From assembly GCA_002704915.1 (NCBI GenBank), contig PAIP01000020.1:28421-92420 (forward strand): a stretch of 64,000 nt of DNA. The letters are read 5' to 3'. The notes beneath the pieces were generated by a model, which was given only the letters and a program-made list of their open reading frames with translations, was not told where the DNA came from and made no database searches. Positions 26,945 to 36,381 of the stretch are shown piece by piece. The DNA is from Parvularcula sp. (lineage in GTDB: Bacteria; Pseudomonadota; Alphaproteobacteria; Caulobacterales; Parvularculaceae). The first letter of the stretch is position 1. Each line of letters opens with the position of its first letter. A program made the translations under genes and the position numbers.

Positions 26945-28530
26945 ACGGCGCCATGCAGCCTTATGCGCTGACGCTCAACAAATTTCTCGACCACGCCGCA
27001 AAATGGCATCCGGACGTAGAGGTTGTAACCGCGCGTGAAGACGGCGAGCCCGATCGCGTTTCCTATGCGAAGCTGAAAACACGCGCACAGCGCGTTTCCG
27101 CTGCTCTCGCCAAACTCGGCGTTAAATTCGGCGACCGGGTGGCGACTCTTGCCTGGAATACGCAGGCACATGTCGAGGCCTGGTACGCGATCATGGGCAT
27201 GGGCGCGATATGCCACACGCTCAATCCGCGCCTGACCGCTGCTCAGATCGCCGTCATGGTCAGACAATCGGAACCAAGTGTCCTGATCATCAGCGCCGAC
27301 CTTGCTCAACTCGCAAATGCGATAGCCGAACAGGCGCCGTCTCTTTCAACAATTCTGATTATCGACGACGCGCTACCTTGCGGAGAGGCAGGCATACATG
27401 CTGTGTCGGCGGAGACGCTTGAATCATTGATCCAGGATGAAGACGGCGAGATCCCCTGGGGCCAGTTCGACGAAAAGACGCCCTCCGGCCTGTGTTTTAC
27501 GTCGGGCACGACAGGCTCGCCCAAGGGCGTCACCTACACACACCGATCAGGCTATCTTCATACCATGCGCCAGCTTCAGGCGGATGTGATGGGTGTAACG
27601 TCAGAAGATTCCATCCTGACCGTCGTACCCATGTTTCACGCCAATGCCTGGGGTCTTCCTTTCGCCGCGCCAGCCGCAGGCGCGAAGCTGGTGCTGCCGG
27701 GACGACGCAACGACGGCGGAAGCCTCGCGCGATTGATCAGATCTGAAAATGCGACGATTGCTGTTGGCGTCCCGACCGTCTGGCTCAGCCTGGTCGAACA
27801 TGTTGAAGCGAGCGGTGAAGACGTCCCGTCTTTGCAACGCATCATGGTTGGCGGTTCACCGCTTGCGCCCGCGCTGATGGACAGATTGGAAAGCAGCCTC
27901 GGCGTGACCGTTCAGACAAGTTGGGGGATGACGGAAATGTCGCCTCTGGGCGTCAGCGCACCGCCCTGTGCAAGCTCAAGAAACGCGTCTCACTCCGGCC
28001 GCCCGGCTGTCGGCGTCGATCTCCTCTTAACTGATGCGCACGGCGCGCCCCTCCCCGAACAAAGGAATGCCGAGGGCCGGCTGCATGTGCGCGGGCCGGC
28101 AGTCATTGACCGTTATTTCGGTCAGGAGCAGCGCGCCACAGACGCCGACGGATGGTTCGACACCGGCGACCTTGCGCGAATCGATGATCGCGGGAATCTC
28201 AGCATTACCGGCCGCGCCAAGGACCTCATCAAGTCCGGCGGCGAGTGGATCAATCCCGCTGAAATCGAAGCTATTGTGGGGGCGTTGCCCCAGGTTTTGC
28301 AGGCGGCGGTCATCGGCCGCGCCGATCTGAAATGGGGCGAGCGGCCGATCCTCTTTGTAGAATTGCGGGAATCGTCCTCGATCAGCGATGAGGAGCTGAT
28401 GGAGCCCCTACGCGGGCGTGTCGCACCTTGGTGGATTCCCGATGAAGTGGTCCGCCTGCAAAACATGCCCGTCGGCACGACGGGAAAAATTGACAAAATA
28501 CGCCTGAGAGCGGAATACGGGGAAGCATGA
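26938..28530 (+). CDS. AMP-binding acyl-CoA ligase (AlkK-like)
   Basis: A 530-aa adenylate-forming ligase. Motifs: FTSGTTGSPKGVTYTHRSG, hinge GRAKDLIKSGGEWINPAEIE and catalytic-lysine region VGTTGKIDKIRLR. Resembles AlkK-type medium-chain fatty acid or aryl-acid CoA ligases. It starts at the ATG at 26938, overlapping the esterase stop by 7 bp, after a GGGG-rich ribosome site; the track's longer start at 26848 lies inside the esterase. It probably activates the acid released by the esterase for beta-oxidation. Confidence 0.86.
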   Translation: MLDGAMQPYALTLNKFLDHAAKWHPDVEVVTAREDGEPDRVSYAKLKTRAQRVSAALAKLGVKFGDRVATLAWNTQAHVEAWYAIMGMGAICHTLNPRLTAAQIAVMVRQSEPSVLIISADLAQLANAIAEQAPSLSTILIIDDALPCGEAGIHAVSAETLESLIQDEDGEIPWGQFDEKTPSGLCFTSGTTGSPKGVTYTHRSGYLHTMRQLQADVMGVTSEDSILTVVPMFHANAWGLPFAAPAAGAKLVLPGRRNDGGSLARLIRSENATIAVGVPTVWLSLVEHVEASGEDVPSLQRIMVGGSPLAPALMDRLESSLGVTVQTSWGMTEMSPLGVSAPPCASSRNASHSGRPAVGVDLLLTDAHGAPLPEQRNAEGRLHVRGPAVIDRYFGQEQRATDADGWFDTGDLARIDDRGNLSITGRAKDLIKSGGEWINPAEIEAIVGALPQVLQAAVIGRADLKWGERPILFVELRESSSISDEELMEPLRGRVAPWWIPDEVVRLQNMPVGTTGKIDKIRLRAEYGEA

Positions 28531-28581
28531 CCTGAAAAGACGGGGCGCCTCCGGCGTTCCTCATCTACGGAGGAAATCGTT

Positions 28582-29283
28582 TTGCCGCCTGCCGCAAGAT
28601 CCAGACGCAAGAACACGACAAAAGCGGAACAACGGGCCGAGACGGTTGAACAAATTCTCGATACTGCAGAACAGCTTTTTTCAAAGCGCGGATTTTATGG
28701 CGTTACCTTGAAAGACGTCGCCAAGGGCGTCGGCGTCCATCACACCCTGATGCACTATTATTTCGGCGACAAGAAACAGCTTTTTGACGCCGTCTTCGAG
28801 CGCCGCGCGCCCGTTTCGGCTGAACGGCGGATGAAGGCTCTGGATGACTATGAAAAGAAGGTAAAAGACAAGCCGACCGTGGAAGGCGCCCTGCACGCTT
28901 TTCTCGATACAGATTTCGACCTTTATATTGAGGGTGGAGACGAATGGAAAAATGGTCTTGCCCTCACCGCCCAGATCGCAAACAGCCCGGAATGGGGTAC
29001 GGAAATCATGGGCAAACATTTTGACCCAGTGGTTTTGCGTTTGATCGACATTCTGAAAAAAGCGCTTCCGGACTGTCCCGAAGAGGATATTTATTGGGGG
29101 TATCACTTCGTCACCGGCGCGTTGATGCTGTCGCTTGCACGCACCGGCCGCATCGACAAATTGTCTGGCGGGCTGTGCAAATCGGACGACCTTCCCGCCG
29201 TAAAACAACGTATGGCGAAATTTATGGCGGCGGGGTTTCAATCCATTTGCCAAGACCGGAAAGCGCAGAACCGAAGTCAGTAG
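28582..29283 (+). CDS. TetR/AcrR-family regulator (right copy)
   Basis: A 233-aa TetR protein with HTH segment EQILDTAEQLFSKRGFYGVTLKDVAKGVGVHHTLMHYYFGDKKQLF. Highly similar over its full length to the regulator at 20598. It uses a TTG start at 28582 with a strong GGAGGAAA site, and lies 51 bp after the acyl-CoA ligase, so it is probably the last gene of the TonB-receptor operon. The paralogous pair at opposite ends of the receptor operon could form heterodimers or respond to different ligands. Confidence 0.9.
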   Translation: MPPAARSRRKNTTKAEQRAETVEQILDTAEQLFSKRGFYGVTLKDVAKGVGVHHTLMHYYFGDKKQLFDAVFERRAPVSAERRMKALDDYEKKVKDKPTVEGALHAFLDTDFDLYIEGGDEWKNGLALTAQIANSPEWGTEIMGKHFDPVVLRLIDILKKALPDCPEEDIYWGYHFVTGALMLSLARTGRIDKLSGGLCKSDDLPAVKQRMAKFMAAGFQSICQDRKAQNRSQ

Positions 29284-29586
29284 TTCGCAGATGCGCAATG
29301 CTTGGATTTCGCTAACTTTTTGTTGATATAGCTGAACCGACGGTTAATCGGGCAATCAAAACCACTTCATTCCTCGAAAGCAGCATCTTTCTGCTATAAT
29401 CAAGTAACTTATATACAGCGCGATCATCACGATACGAACCGTTCAGATTTCTTACATTTTCGTGTGACTGCTGGTTTCCTGCTCTTATCAGGGTAGCGCT
29501 GCATTTATCGTTCGCATTCCACAATGCGTAATTAGAACTCGTTTACCAGGGAGTGATATTGTAACCACCAAGATGCCTACGGGGGA
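29284..29586. other. AT-rich leader/promoter region of the GGDEF gene
   Basis: 303 bp of clearly lower GC than neighbours. Contains an extended -10 TGCTATAAT at 29392 and then a leader of about 185 nt. No conserved riboswitch pattern was recognised. Confidence 0.5.
29392..29400 (+). promoter_or_regulatory. Candidate extended -10 promoter (TGCTATAAT)
   Basis: Exact TGnTATAAT; the -35 position (TCCTCG) is poor, as expected for extended -10 promoters. It would drive the GGDEF gene at 29587. Confidence 0.4.
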
Positions 29587-30624
29587 ATGATGACGACCAA
29601 TAAGGAAATCTCGCAGAAAGTTCTGCGAAAGCTGAACATGTGGGAAATTGATCCCACGCCTGAAAAATATGCGCTGTTGTTCGATCATTACAGCGGCGCC
29701 AACCCGGCTTTGTCTGCAGCCATGGAAAGCCAGTTCGCTGGAGGGACAAACCCCACAAGCAAACAGCTTGAGCGACTATACGCCAGATTTCTGGCCGACT
29801 ATTCCAATGACAATGACGAGCTTGAGAACCTCGCCAAATCGCTCGTGGTTCAGTCTTCCGGCCTGCAGGGCCTGGCGCACGCCCTCAGCTCATCGGCGAG
29901 TTCATTTGGCGCGGATATCCAGGCCGAAGTTGCAGGCGTTACCGACCTATCGGAATCAGACTGTGACGTTGGAGAAGTCATCAACAACCTGGTTGAACTC
30001 ACCAAACGAACCGTTCAACAGAATAAAATGCTGGAACGCAAACTTGACGCCGCCATTGAGGATATCGGCGAGCTGCATGACACGCTGAAGCGGGCTGAGG
30101 AGCACGCGCAAACCGATTTTCTCACAAAACTGCCGAACCGGCGCAAATTCGACGAGTTTCTAAGGGATAAAATTGAGGATTCGGCGTCGGATAATGAGCC
30201 TTTGTCTCTCATCGTCGGAGACGTCGACCATTTCAAAGTGTTCAATGACAAATACGGTCACAAGGTCGGGGATCAAGTCCTTGTGCTTGTCAGTAATATC
30301 CTCAGGAAAAATATCAAAGGAAAAGATCTAGCCGCGCGTTATGGCGGGGAAGAATTTGTGATTGCATTGCCAAATACAACCCTCGATCAGGCCGCTGCTC
30401 TGGCTGAACACATTCGGCGGGAAATCGCCAATCGTCCGCTTGCGCTCAGAAAATCCAACAAGGAAATCGGCAATGTCACCATCTCGTTTGGCGTGGCCGA
30501 ATGGTCAGCCGGTGAATCGGAAGACGCCCTTTTTGAAGCCGCGGACGCCGCCTTGTACGACGCAAAATCCGGCGGAAGAAATAAAGTCGCGAAAGCGGCG
30601 CTTCGCATGAGCCAAAGCGCCTGA
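29587..30624 (+). CDS. Diguanylate cyclase (GGDEF domain)
   Basis: A 345-aa soluble protein. The C-terminal domain (about 170-335) makes c-di-GMP from GTP: DFLTKLPNRRKFDEF at its start and the active-site loop ARYGGEEFVIALP. The inhibitory I-site position reads KGKD rather than RxxD, so product feedback may be lost. The N-terminal 150 residues (ISQKVLRKLNMWEIDPTPEKY) form a helical region found in many alphaproteobacterial cyclases, followed by a coiled-coil-like segment (NKMLERKLDAAIEDIGELHDTLK). ATG codons at 29587 and 29590 are both possible after GGGGG. Confidence 0.92.
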   Translation: MMTTNKEISQKVLRKLNMWEIDPTPEKYALLFDHYSGANPALSAAMESQFAGGTNPTSKQLERLYARFLADYSNDNDELENLAKSLVVQSSGLQGLAHALSSSASSFGADIQAEVAGVTDLSESDCDVGEVINNLVELTKRTVQQNKMLERKLDAAIEDIGELHDTLKRAEEHAQTDFLTKLPNRRKFDEFLRDKIEDSASDNEPLSLIVGDVDHFKVFNDKYGHKVGDQVLVLVSNILRKNIKGKDLAARYGGEEFVIALPNTTLDQAAALAEHIRREIANRPLALRKSNKEIGNVTISFGVAEWSAGESEDALFEAADAALYDAKSGGRNKVAKAALRMSQSA

Positions 30625-30698
30625 TAGTCAAATCTATTCAGGAACCGACCGGCTCTAAAATCTTTAACGCCGGCCGAAAATAAGCAAAGGCTCGCCGT

Positions 30699-32039
30699 TC
30701 ATGCTTTATGCATGTAAACAGCGCGTTCATGAGAAAAGGCCTTGAAACCGAAATATCCGTGATAGCTGCCGATGCCGCTATGATTGACACCGCCGAAGGG
30801 CAGTTTGTTTTCCAGATAATGAGAGAACACGCCATTGACGGTTACGCCGCCCGATGACGTGCGGGTCAACACCTTCTCCACCATCTCCTGATCCTTGCTA
30901 TAGATATACAACGCCAGCGGCTTATCGCGCGCCTCGATATAGCCAATCACCTCATCGAGGGACTCATAGGTCATCACAGGAATGACAGGCGCGAAAATTT
31001 CGTCCTGCATGATTTTCATCTGCGGGGTTACATCCGTCAGCATCGTCGGGTGAACCGTGAGATCGCTCTCCTCGAACTCTCCGCCCGCAGCGACAGTCGC
31101 TCCCTTCGCCACCGCATCGTCGAACATGCCTTTAACGCGCTCAAAATTCCTTTTGTTCACAATCTGCGCAATATTTTCCTTCTGAAGCTTTCCGTCGGCA
31201 TAGAGATTTTCCTTTACGCGAGCGGCAAAGCCCTTCGCCAGGGCGTCTTTTTTATCTTCCTTGACGAAGACATAGTCGGGAGAAATGCACGCCTGACCGC
31301 CATTGAACTGCTTGGCCTGTGCGAGATCCGCAGCCACCTTGTCGATATCGGCGCCTTCGTCCACAACCACCGGGGACTTGCCGCCGAGCTCCAGCGTCAC
31401 GCTCGACAGATTTTTAGCCGCCGCGTTCATGACGATCTTTCCAACGCGGGGCGAACCCGTGAAAAAGATGTGATTGAATGGAAGCTCCAGAAGAGCCTCT
31501 GCTACTGAAACCTCGCCTTCAAACAGCGCCACTTCGTTTTCGTCGAAGACGGACCGGACGATTTTGCCCGCCATGGCTGCGGTCGCCGGGCAAAGGTCAG
31601 TCAGCTTCACCATGGCGCAGTTGCCAGCCGCAATTGCCGCGGCAAGCGGACCGAAGGTCAGCCCCAAAGGAAAATTCCAAGGCCCTAGAATCAAACACAC
31701 GCCGCGCGCCTCATAAACGATCTTCGCCTTGTCATCGGGATTCGCCGAGGGCTGGACAATGGCGGGCTTCATCCATTCCTCAAGATTGTCGATATTGAGC
31801 TGAATATTACCCATAACGCCGCCGACTTCTGTCATGCGAATTTCGGCTTCCGGCTTGCGCGTGTCGGACTGAACTGCTGCGACAATGTCATCGGCATGCG
31901 CCTCAACGGCAGCCTTCAGTTTGGTCAACTTCTCTTTGCGTTGCTCTGCGGTGGAGGCTTTCACATTCCATTGGTTTTCGGTCTGCAGCTCAAAGATCCG
32001 CTGGAGTTCTTGCGTCGTGGTCTGAGGTGCGCCTGTCAT
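30699..32039 (-). CDS. Aldehyde dehydrogenase, ALDH3/fatty-aldehyde type
   Basis: A 446-aa NAD(P)-dependent aldehyde dehydrogenase of the short ALDH3/coniferyl-aldehyde class: LILGPWNFPLGLTFGPLAAAIAAGN for cofactor binding, VTLELGGKSPVVVDEGADI around the general base and the catalytic cysteine in NGGQACISPDYVFV. C-terminal LPFGGVNHSGIGSYHG is class-typical. Good AGGAAGG ribosome site. Convergent with the GGDEF gene; monocistronic. Probably oxidises aliphatic aldehydes. Confidence 0.88.
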   Translation of the reverse strand: MTGAPQTTTQELQRIFELQTENQWNVKASTAEQRKEKLTKLKAAVEAHADDIVAAVQSDTRKPEAEIRMTEVGGVMGNIQLNIDNLEEWMKPAIVQPSANPDDKAKIVYEARGVCLILGPWNFPLGLTFGPLAAAIAAGNCAMVKLTDLCPATAAMAGKIVRSVFDENEVALFEGEVSVAEALLELPFNHIFFTGSPRVGKIVMNAAAKNLSSVTLELGGKSPVVVDEGADIDKVAADLAQAKQFNGGQACISPDYVFVKEDKKDALAKGFAARVKENLYADGKLQKENIAQIVNKRNFERVKGMFDDAVAKGATVAAGGEFEESDLTVHPTMLTDVTPQMKIMQDEIFAPVIPVMTYESLDEVIGYIEARDKPLALYIYSKDQEMVEKVLTRTSSGGVTVNGVFSHYLENKLPFGGVNHSGIGSYHGYFGFKAFSHERAVYMHKA

Positions 32040-32203
32040 GAAAGCCTTCCTGTTCCAAATTGCTATTGCGGGCTAGTAACTCGATATCTAAAGGGAAAAT
32101 TTAACCCGTTGAACTCATTTGCATCAATCCTTCACTGGAGCGCTATTTTCAGTTCAGTTGGCGCAAGACGGCGCGCCAGAAAGCGCGGAGCTGAGCCGCT
32201 CGG

Positions 32204-33154
32204 CTATGTCCGCGCCATAACCGCCGCCCCGACAAGGGCGGCGCCATCTGTCACAATCACGCGAACCGGCACGTCTGCGAGATAGTCGCGCATGCGGCCC
32301 TTTGCGAGAAACTGCACGGTAAAGGCGCTTTTTAAAAAGAAGTCGCGGATCTGCGGAAGAATACCGCCGCCGAGCACAACGCCGCCACGCGCGCCCGTGG
32401 CGAGAGCCGCATCGCCTGCCGCGCGTCCTAGAAGGGAACAGAAAAGGTTCAGAGTCTTTTGCGCTGGTCCATCACCGTTTATTGCCGCTTCAGTGATTTT
32501 GTCAGCCTCGATCGGCGTAAAGGATGCTCCGTCGATGGCGCATAACGCCCTGTGCAGATTGACAAGCCCACGCCCGGAAAGAATGCGTTCCGCAGAGACG
32601 CGATCATGATCGCGCAGAATGAATTTCATAATAGCGATCTCTTCATCGCTTTGCGGCGCAAATCCTACATGTCCTCCTTCGGTGGGAATGACACGCACCT
32701 TTCCTTCGAATGGAACGATCAAGGCCTGACCAAGTCCCGTCCCCGGTCCCATGACCAGAATCGGAGCCACTGGATCGCCTTCGCCCGGTTTGACGTCGAG
32801 AAAGTTCTCCTTGCCGAGAGCCGGCACGCCGGCAGCCAAGGCTTCAAAGTCGTTGACCACGTGAAACTGCTCCACGCCCAGAGTCCTTTTCATGTCGGCG
32901 ACATCCAAGACCCATGGTGAATTGGTGAAATCCACGATTTCAGCAGTCACCGGTCCCGCTACAGCGAAACAGGCTGAAGCGGGCGCTGCGGCGGCCGCTT
33001 CCAGATAGGCGCCGGCGGCGTCACGAAGCGTCTCAAAATCTTCGGCGCGAAATTTTTTTACCTGACGAACAGAGACGGCGCCGTTATCCCGTTCAGCCAA
33101 AGCGAACCGAGCATTCGTGCCGCCAATATCCGCCACCAGAATAAGTTCCGCCAT
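32204..33154 (-). CDS. glk: Glucokinase
   Basis: A 316-aa ROK-unrelated (Glk-type) hexokinase that phosphorylates glucose with ATP. Phosphate-1 motif LVADIGGTNARFALAE at the N-terminus, GPVTAEIVDFTNSPWVLD for sugar binding, VNDFEALAAGVPAL with the catalytic Asp, and GPGTGLGQALIVP. Length matches bacterial glucokinases. Feeds glucose into Entner-Doudoroff or glycolytic routes. A PilZ-domain gene follows 80 bp downstream on the same strand, apparently without functional link. Confidence 0.93.
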   Translation of the reverse strand: MAELILVADIGGTNARFALAERDNGAVSVRQVKKFRAEDFETLRDAAGAYLEAAAAAPASACFAVAGPVTAEIVDFTNSPWVLDVADMKRTLGVEQFHVVNDFEALAAGVPALGKENFLDVKPGEGDPVAPILVMGPGTGLGQALIVPFEGKVRVIPTEGGHVGFAPQSDEEIAIMKFILRDHDRVSAERILSGRGLVNLHRALCAIDGASFTPIEADKITEAAINGDGPAQKTLNLFCSLLGRAAGDAALATGARGGVVLGGGILPQIRDFFLKSAFTVQFLAKGRMRDYLADVPVRVIVTDGAALVGAAVMART

Positions 33155-33234
33155 GGTGATGATCCGCTCGCTGCACCCTGCAAACCGGGCGGAGCCAGCA
33201 TATCACAATTACCCGGAGGTTCGACCGGCAGAGG

Positions 33235-33570
33235 CTACTCAAAGGCGAGTCCGGCTTCCCTCTCCTCTTGCCAGACAAGCCGCACAGGCGCCGGCGCGGC
33301 ATAACCGTCAATTACCAGTCGGAAACGCTCAGGCAGCGCGATAGCCCCTTCGAGAGCGATCATGGCGCCATCGTCTCTGATATTTTTGACGATGCATTTG
33401 ATCTCAGTATCCAAAACCGTCAGGACGAGGCCGAATTTGAACACATTACACCGCTCAGCCGCCCGCTCTCCTGGCGCCTCTGGCGGAAGATTTCTGATGC
33501 TGACCGGCGCGGCCGTTTTGATGGCCTTTAAACGGCGCACAACCTCGCCGTCAGGTGTGCTCTTGGACAT
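33235..33570 (-). CDS. PilZ-domain protein
   Basis: A 111-aa small protein made of one PilZ-like domain (about residues 35-110) with ERAAERCNVFKFG, KNIRDDGAMIALEG and RLVWQEEREAGLAF. The canonical RxxxR and D/NxSxxG motifs are only partly kept (RDDGAMI in place of DxSxxG), so c-di-GMP binding is uncertain. Candidate target for signalling by the GGDEF protein 3 kb away, by inference only. Confidence 0.7.
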   Translation of the reverse strand: MSKSTPDGEVVRRLKAIKTAAPVSIRNLPPEAPGERAAERCNVFKFGLVLTVLDTEIKCIVKNIRDDGAMIALEGAIALPERFRLVIDGYAAPAPVRLVWQEEREAGLAFE

Positions 33571-33652
33571 GCGCGCGGACGTAACGCCGCCCGCGCGGCC
33601 ATGCCTTAACTCAGGTTAAGTCGCATTGTCAGATGTCGCGACCCACCTTCTA

Positions 33653-33826
33653 TTATTCAGCGGACTCTTTCAGCTTATTCGTCGCGGCGTCTGCGGCCGC
33701 CGTAATCGCGTCACCGGCTTTACCCAGCATGCTGTCTTCACCGTGATGAGCGGCGGCGACTTCCCCTAAGGCAAGTCCTGCTGTCGCGAGAATTAACACG
33801 GCCGCCATTACCCTGTTGCCAACCAT
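33653..33826 (-). CDS. Small exported alanine-rich protein (57 aa)
   Basis: The ATG at 33826 follows AAGGAG with good spacing, giving a 57-aa protein: a hydrophobic signal (VMAAVLILATAGLALGEVAAA) and a short amphipathic, charged helix (AGDAITAAADAATNKLKESAE). The track start at 33925 lacks a ribosome site. It resembles small stress-related periplasmic or membrane-associated peptides in style, but no family is recognised. Confidence 0.6.
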   Translation of the reverse strand: MVGNRVMAAVLILATAGLALGEVAAAHHGEDSMLGKAGDAITAAADAATNKLKESAE

Positions 33827-34012
33827 TGGAGCACTCCTTCGTGGACAGCGGATTGAGACGCCGCTGCGCATCGCGCGAGAAGTCCCGCGCGCGCAATAGA
33901 TTTGCCGCCTTTGAAAATTTTCCAAGAGGACAAAAACGCCCAGATAGAAAATAACACTTAATCGCTATCCGGGCGCAATAATCGTTCCTATGGGAACTAT
34001 TTTATCAATCTT

Positions 34013-36271
34013 TTAGGCGCCGAATTTTTTCGAGGTCGGAAATCCTTTCGGCGCGATCTTTCCCGCTTGGGCGCGCTTGCCCAGGTAAGATTTCCAGTCG
34101 TCCACGGTCTGGGTGCGGCCCGACCGGTCGGTCCAAGTCAGTCCCTCTTTCTTTGAGAAAAGCTTGGCGTCGGACAGGCCGTCCTTTTGATATTTCTGCA
34201 GGACGACGCCCTTTCCGCGCGTCATTTCAGGCAATTCGGAAGCCGCGAACACGAGGAATTTCTTGTTGTCGCCGACAACCGCGACCATGTCCCCTTCGGC
34301 CGGGCGACAAACCGCGGCTTCCGCGCCTGCTGCAACATTCAGCACCTGTTTGCCCTTGCGGGTCGTGGAAAGACACTCGTCTTCCGGCGCAATGAAGCCA
34401 TGACCCGAGGATGACGCAACCAGGAACTTACGCCCGCCCTCATACAAGAAAGCCGCCACTACTGCATCGTCATTGCCCATATCGACCAACAGGCGGATCG
34501 GTTCGCCATGGCCGCGACCGCCCGGCAAGTTCGCTGTGTCAAGGGAATAGAATTTCCCGTTTGTGACGAAAAGCATAAGCTTGTCGGTTGTCTGGGCATG
34601 AACGATGAAGCCTTCGCGATCGCCTTCCTTGTATTTGATGGATTTCGTATCTTCGACATGCCCCTTCATGGTGCGAACCCAGCCCTTTTCCGAAAGGACG
34701 ATGGTGATCGGCTCTTTCTCCACCAAAATATCGAGGTCGATTTCGTCAATCTCGGGCGCATCGGTAATCTCCGTGCGCCGCCGGCCGAGATCGGATTTGG
34801 GGTCAAAAACCTTTTTCACCTCTTTAAGCTGATCGGCGATTTTCGCCCATTGCTTCTCGTCTGACTTGAGAAGGGCTTTCAGCTCCTTTTGTTCTTTCTT
34901 GAGATCGGCATGCTCGGTCTTGATCTCCATTTCCTCAAGCTTGCGCAGACTTCTCAGGCGCATATTGAGAATCGCCTCAGCCTGCGTTTCCGTGAGCTTG
35001 AAGGTCTTCATCAGTTCCGCTTTCGGATCGTCTTCGTAGCGGATGATGCGGATCACCTCATCGAGATTGAGATAGGCGATCAGGAAACCGTCGAGAATCT
35101 CAAGACGCCGGGCGATCTTGTCGAGCCGGAACTCGGCGCCGCGGCGCAAGACCTCCTTGCGGTGATCGAGATAGGACTGAAGGACATCGCGCAGGCCCAT
35201 CACACGGGGCGCGCCGTCTGCGCCAAGGACGTTGAGGTTGAGGGAGAAACGCGATTCGAGATCGGTCGCCTTGAACAGCGTTTCCATCAGCGCCGCCGGC
35301 TCGATATTGCCCGACTTCGGCTCGAGGATAAGGCGGATGTCTTCAGCGCTTTCATCGCGAATATCGGCAAGCGCAGGCAGTTTTCTCGCCTGCATCAGTT
35401 CCGCGATCTTCTCGATCAGCTTCGATTTTTGAACCTGATAGGGAATTTCGGTGACGACAATCTGGAATTTTCCGCGTCCGAGATCTTCCGTTTCCCAGCG
35501 CGCGCGCACGCGGAACCCGCCGCGGCCCGTGGCGTATGCCTCTTCCATGGACGCCGCATCCTCAATGCAGACGCCGCCCGTGGGAAAATCCGGCCCCTTC
35601 ACATATTTCAGCAATGTTTCCGTGCGGGCGTTCGGAGTCTTGATAAGATGCAACGACGCATCGATGAGCTCCGCCACATTATGCGGCGGGATCGAAGTCG
35701 CCATGCCCACGGCAATGCCGCTGGCGCCATTGGCGAGCAGATTTGGGAACGCCGCCGGCAGGACCACCGGTTCTTTCCCTTCGCCGTCATAGGTTTCGCG
35801 AAAGTCGACCGTGTCTTCGTCTATGCCGTCAAGAAGAAGCTGGGCGGCCTGCGTCAAACGGCTTTCCGTATAGCGCATGGCCGCGGCATTATCGCCGTCG
35901 ATATTGCCGAAATTGCCCTGCCCGTCGATCAGGGGCACGCGCACGGAAAAATCCTGCACCAGCCGCACCATGGCGTCATAGATCGCCTGGTCGCCATGGG
36001 GGTGAAAATTGCCCATCACCTCGCCCACGACTTTCGCCGATTTCTTGAAGCCGCCCGCCGGGTTCAGCTTCATCTGGCGCATGGCGTAAAGAATGCGCCG
36101 GTGGACCGGCTTCAACCCATCGCGCACATCGGGCAGCGCCCGCGCCGTGATGGTGGAGAGCGCATAAGCGAGATAGCGCTGGGACAGCGCCTCATCAAAG
36201 GGCTCGAGAAAAATCTCCTCGGGCTTCGGTTCCTTCGCGGGTTTGGCGGACTTGGTCTTGCTGCGTTTCAT
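34013..36271 (-). CDS. parC: DNA topoisomerase IV subunit A
   Basis: A 752-aa type IIA topoisomerase subunit. It decatenates sister chromosomes with ParE. N-terminal [24 protein letters not shown], the catalytic tyrosine in [11 protein letters not shown], and the GyrA/ParC tower and C-terminal pinwheel repeats follow. Length and the shortened C-terminal domain fit ParC rather than GyrA. The quinolone-determining segment reads [12 protein letters not shown], so the position of E. coli Ser80 is Gln and Glu84 is Asp. Antisense ORFs of over 500 codons across this gene are codon-bias shadows. Confidence 0.95.
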   Translation of the reverse strand: MKRSKTKSAKPAKEPKPEEIFLEPFDEALSQRYLAYALSTITARALPDVRDGLKPVHRRILYAMRQMKLNPAGGFKKSAKVVGEVMGNFHPHGDQAIYDAMVRLVQDFSVRVPLIDGQGNFGNIDGDNAAAMRYTESRLTQAAQLLLDGIDEDTVDFRETYDGEGKEPVVLPAAFPNLLANGASGIAVGMATSIPPHNVAELIDASLHLIKTPNARTETLLKYVKGPDFPTGGVCIEDAASMEEAYATGRGGFRVRARWETEDLGRGKFQIVVTEIPYQVQKSKLIEKIAELMQARKLPALADIRDESAEDIRLILEPKSGNIEPAALMETLFKATDLESRFSLNLNVLGADGAPRVMGLRDVLQSYLDHRKEVLRRGAEFRLDKIARRLEILDGFLIAYLNLDEVIRIIRYEDDPKAELMKTFKLTETQAEAILNMRLRSLRKLEEMEIKTEHADLKKEQKELKALLKSDEKQWAKIADQLKEVKKVFDPKSDLGRRRTEITDAPEIDEIDLDILVEKEPITIVLSEKGWVRTMKGHVEDTKSIKYKEGDREGFIVHAQTTDKLMLFVTNGKFYSLDTANLPGGRGHGEPIRLLVDMGNDDAVVAAFLYEGGRKFLVASSSGHGFIAPEDECLSTTRKGKQVLNVAAGAEAAVCRPAEGDMVAVVGDNKKFLVFAASELPEMTRGKGVVLQKYQKDGLSDAKLFSKKEGLTWTDRSGRTQTVDDWKSYLGKRAQAGKIAPKGFPTSKKFGA

Positions 36272-36381
36272 AAAAAGCAGTCTCTAGCAGAGTCTGGCCG
36301 CTTCGCCAGTCCTTGCGGCCTAGCTGAGCGGCGCGCCTTCGCGGCATTTTCCCCAGCCCGGCAATCAGCTATGCCCTATCC

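Noticed and set aside
30645-30672. CCGGC/GCCGG hairpin between the GGDEF and ALDH3 genes
   Set aside because: Only five base pairs with a large loop and no T-run; too weak to call.
33605-33620. TTAA-CTCAGG-TTAA upstream of the PilZ gene as a CtrA site
   Set aside because: CtrA boxes need TTAA-N7-TTAA; the spacing here is six, so I do not call it. It remains a short inverted repeat.
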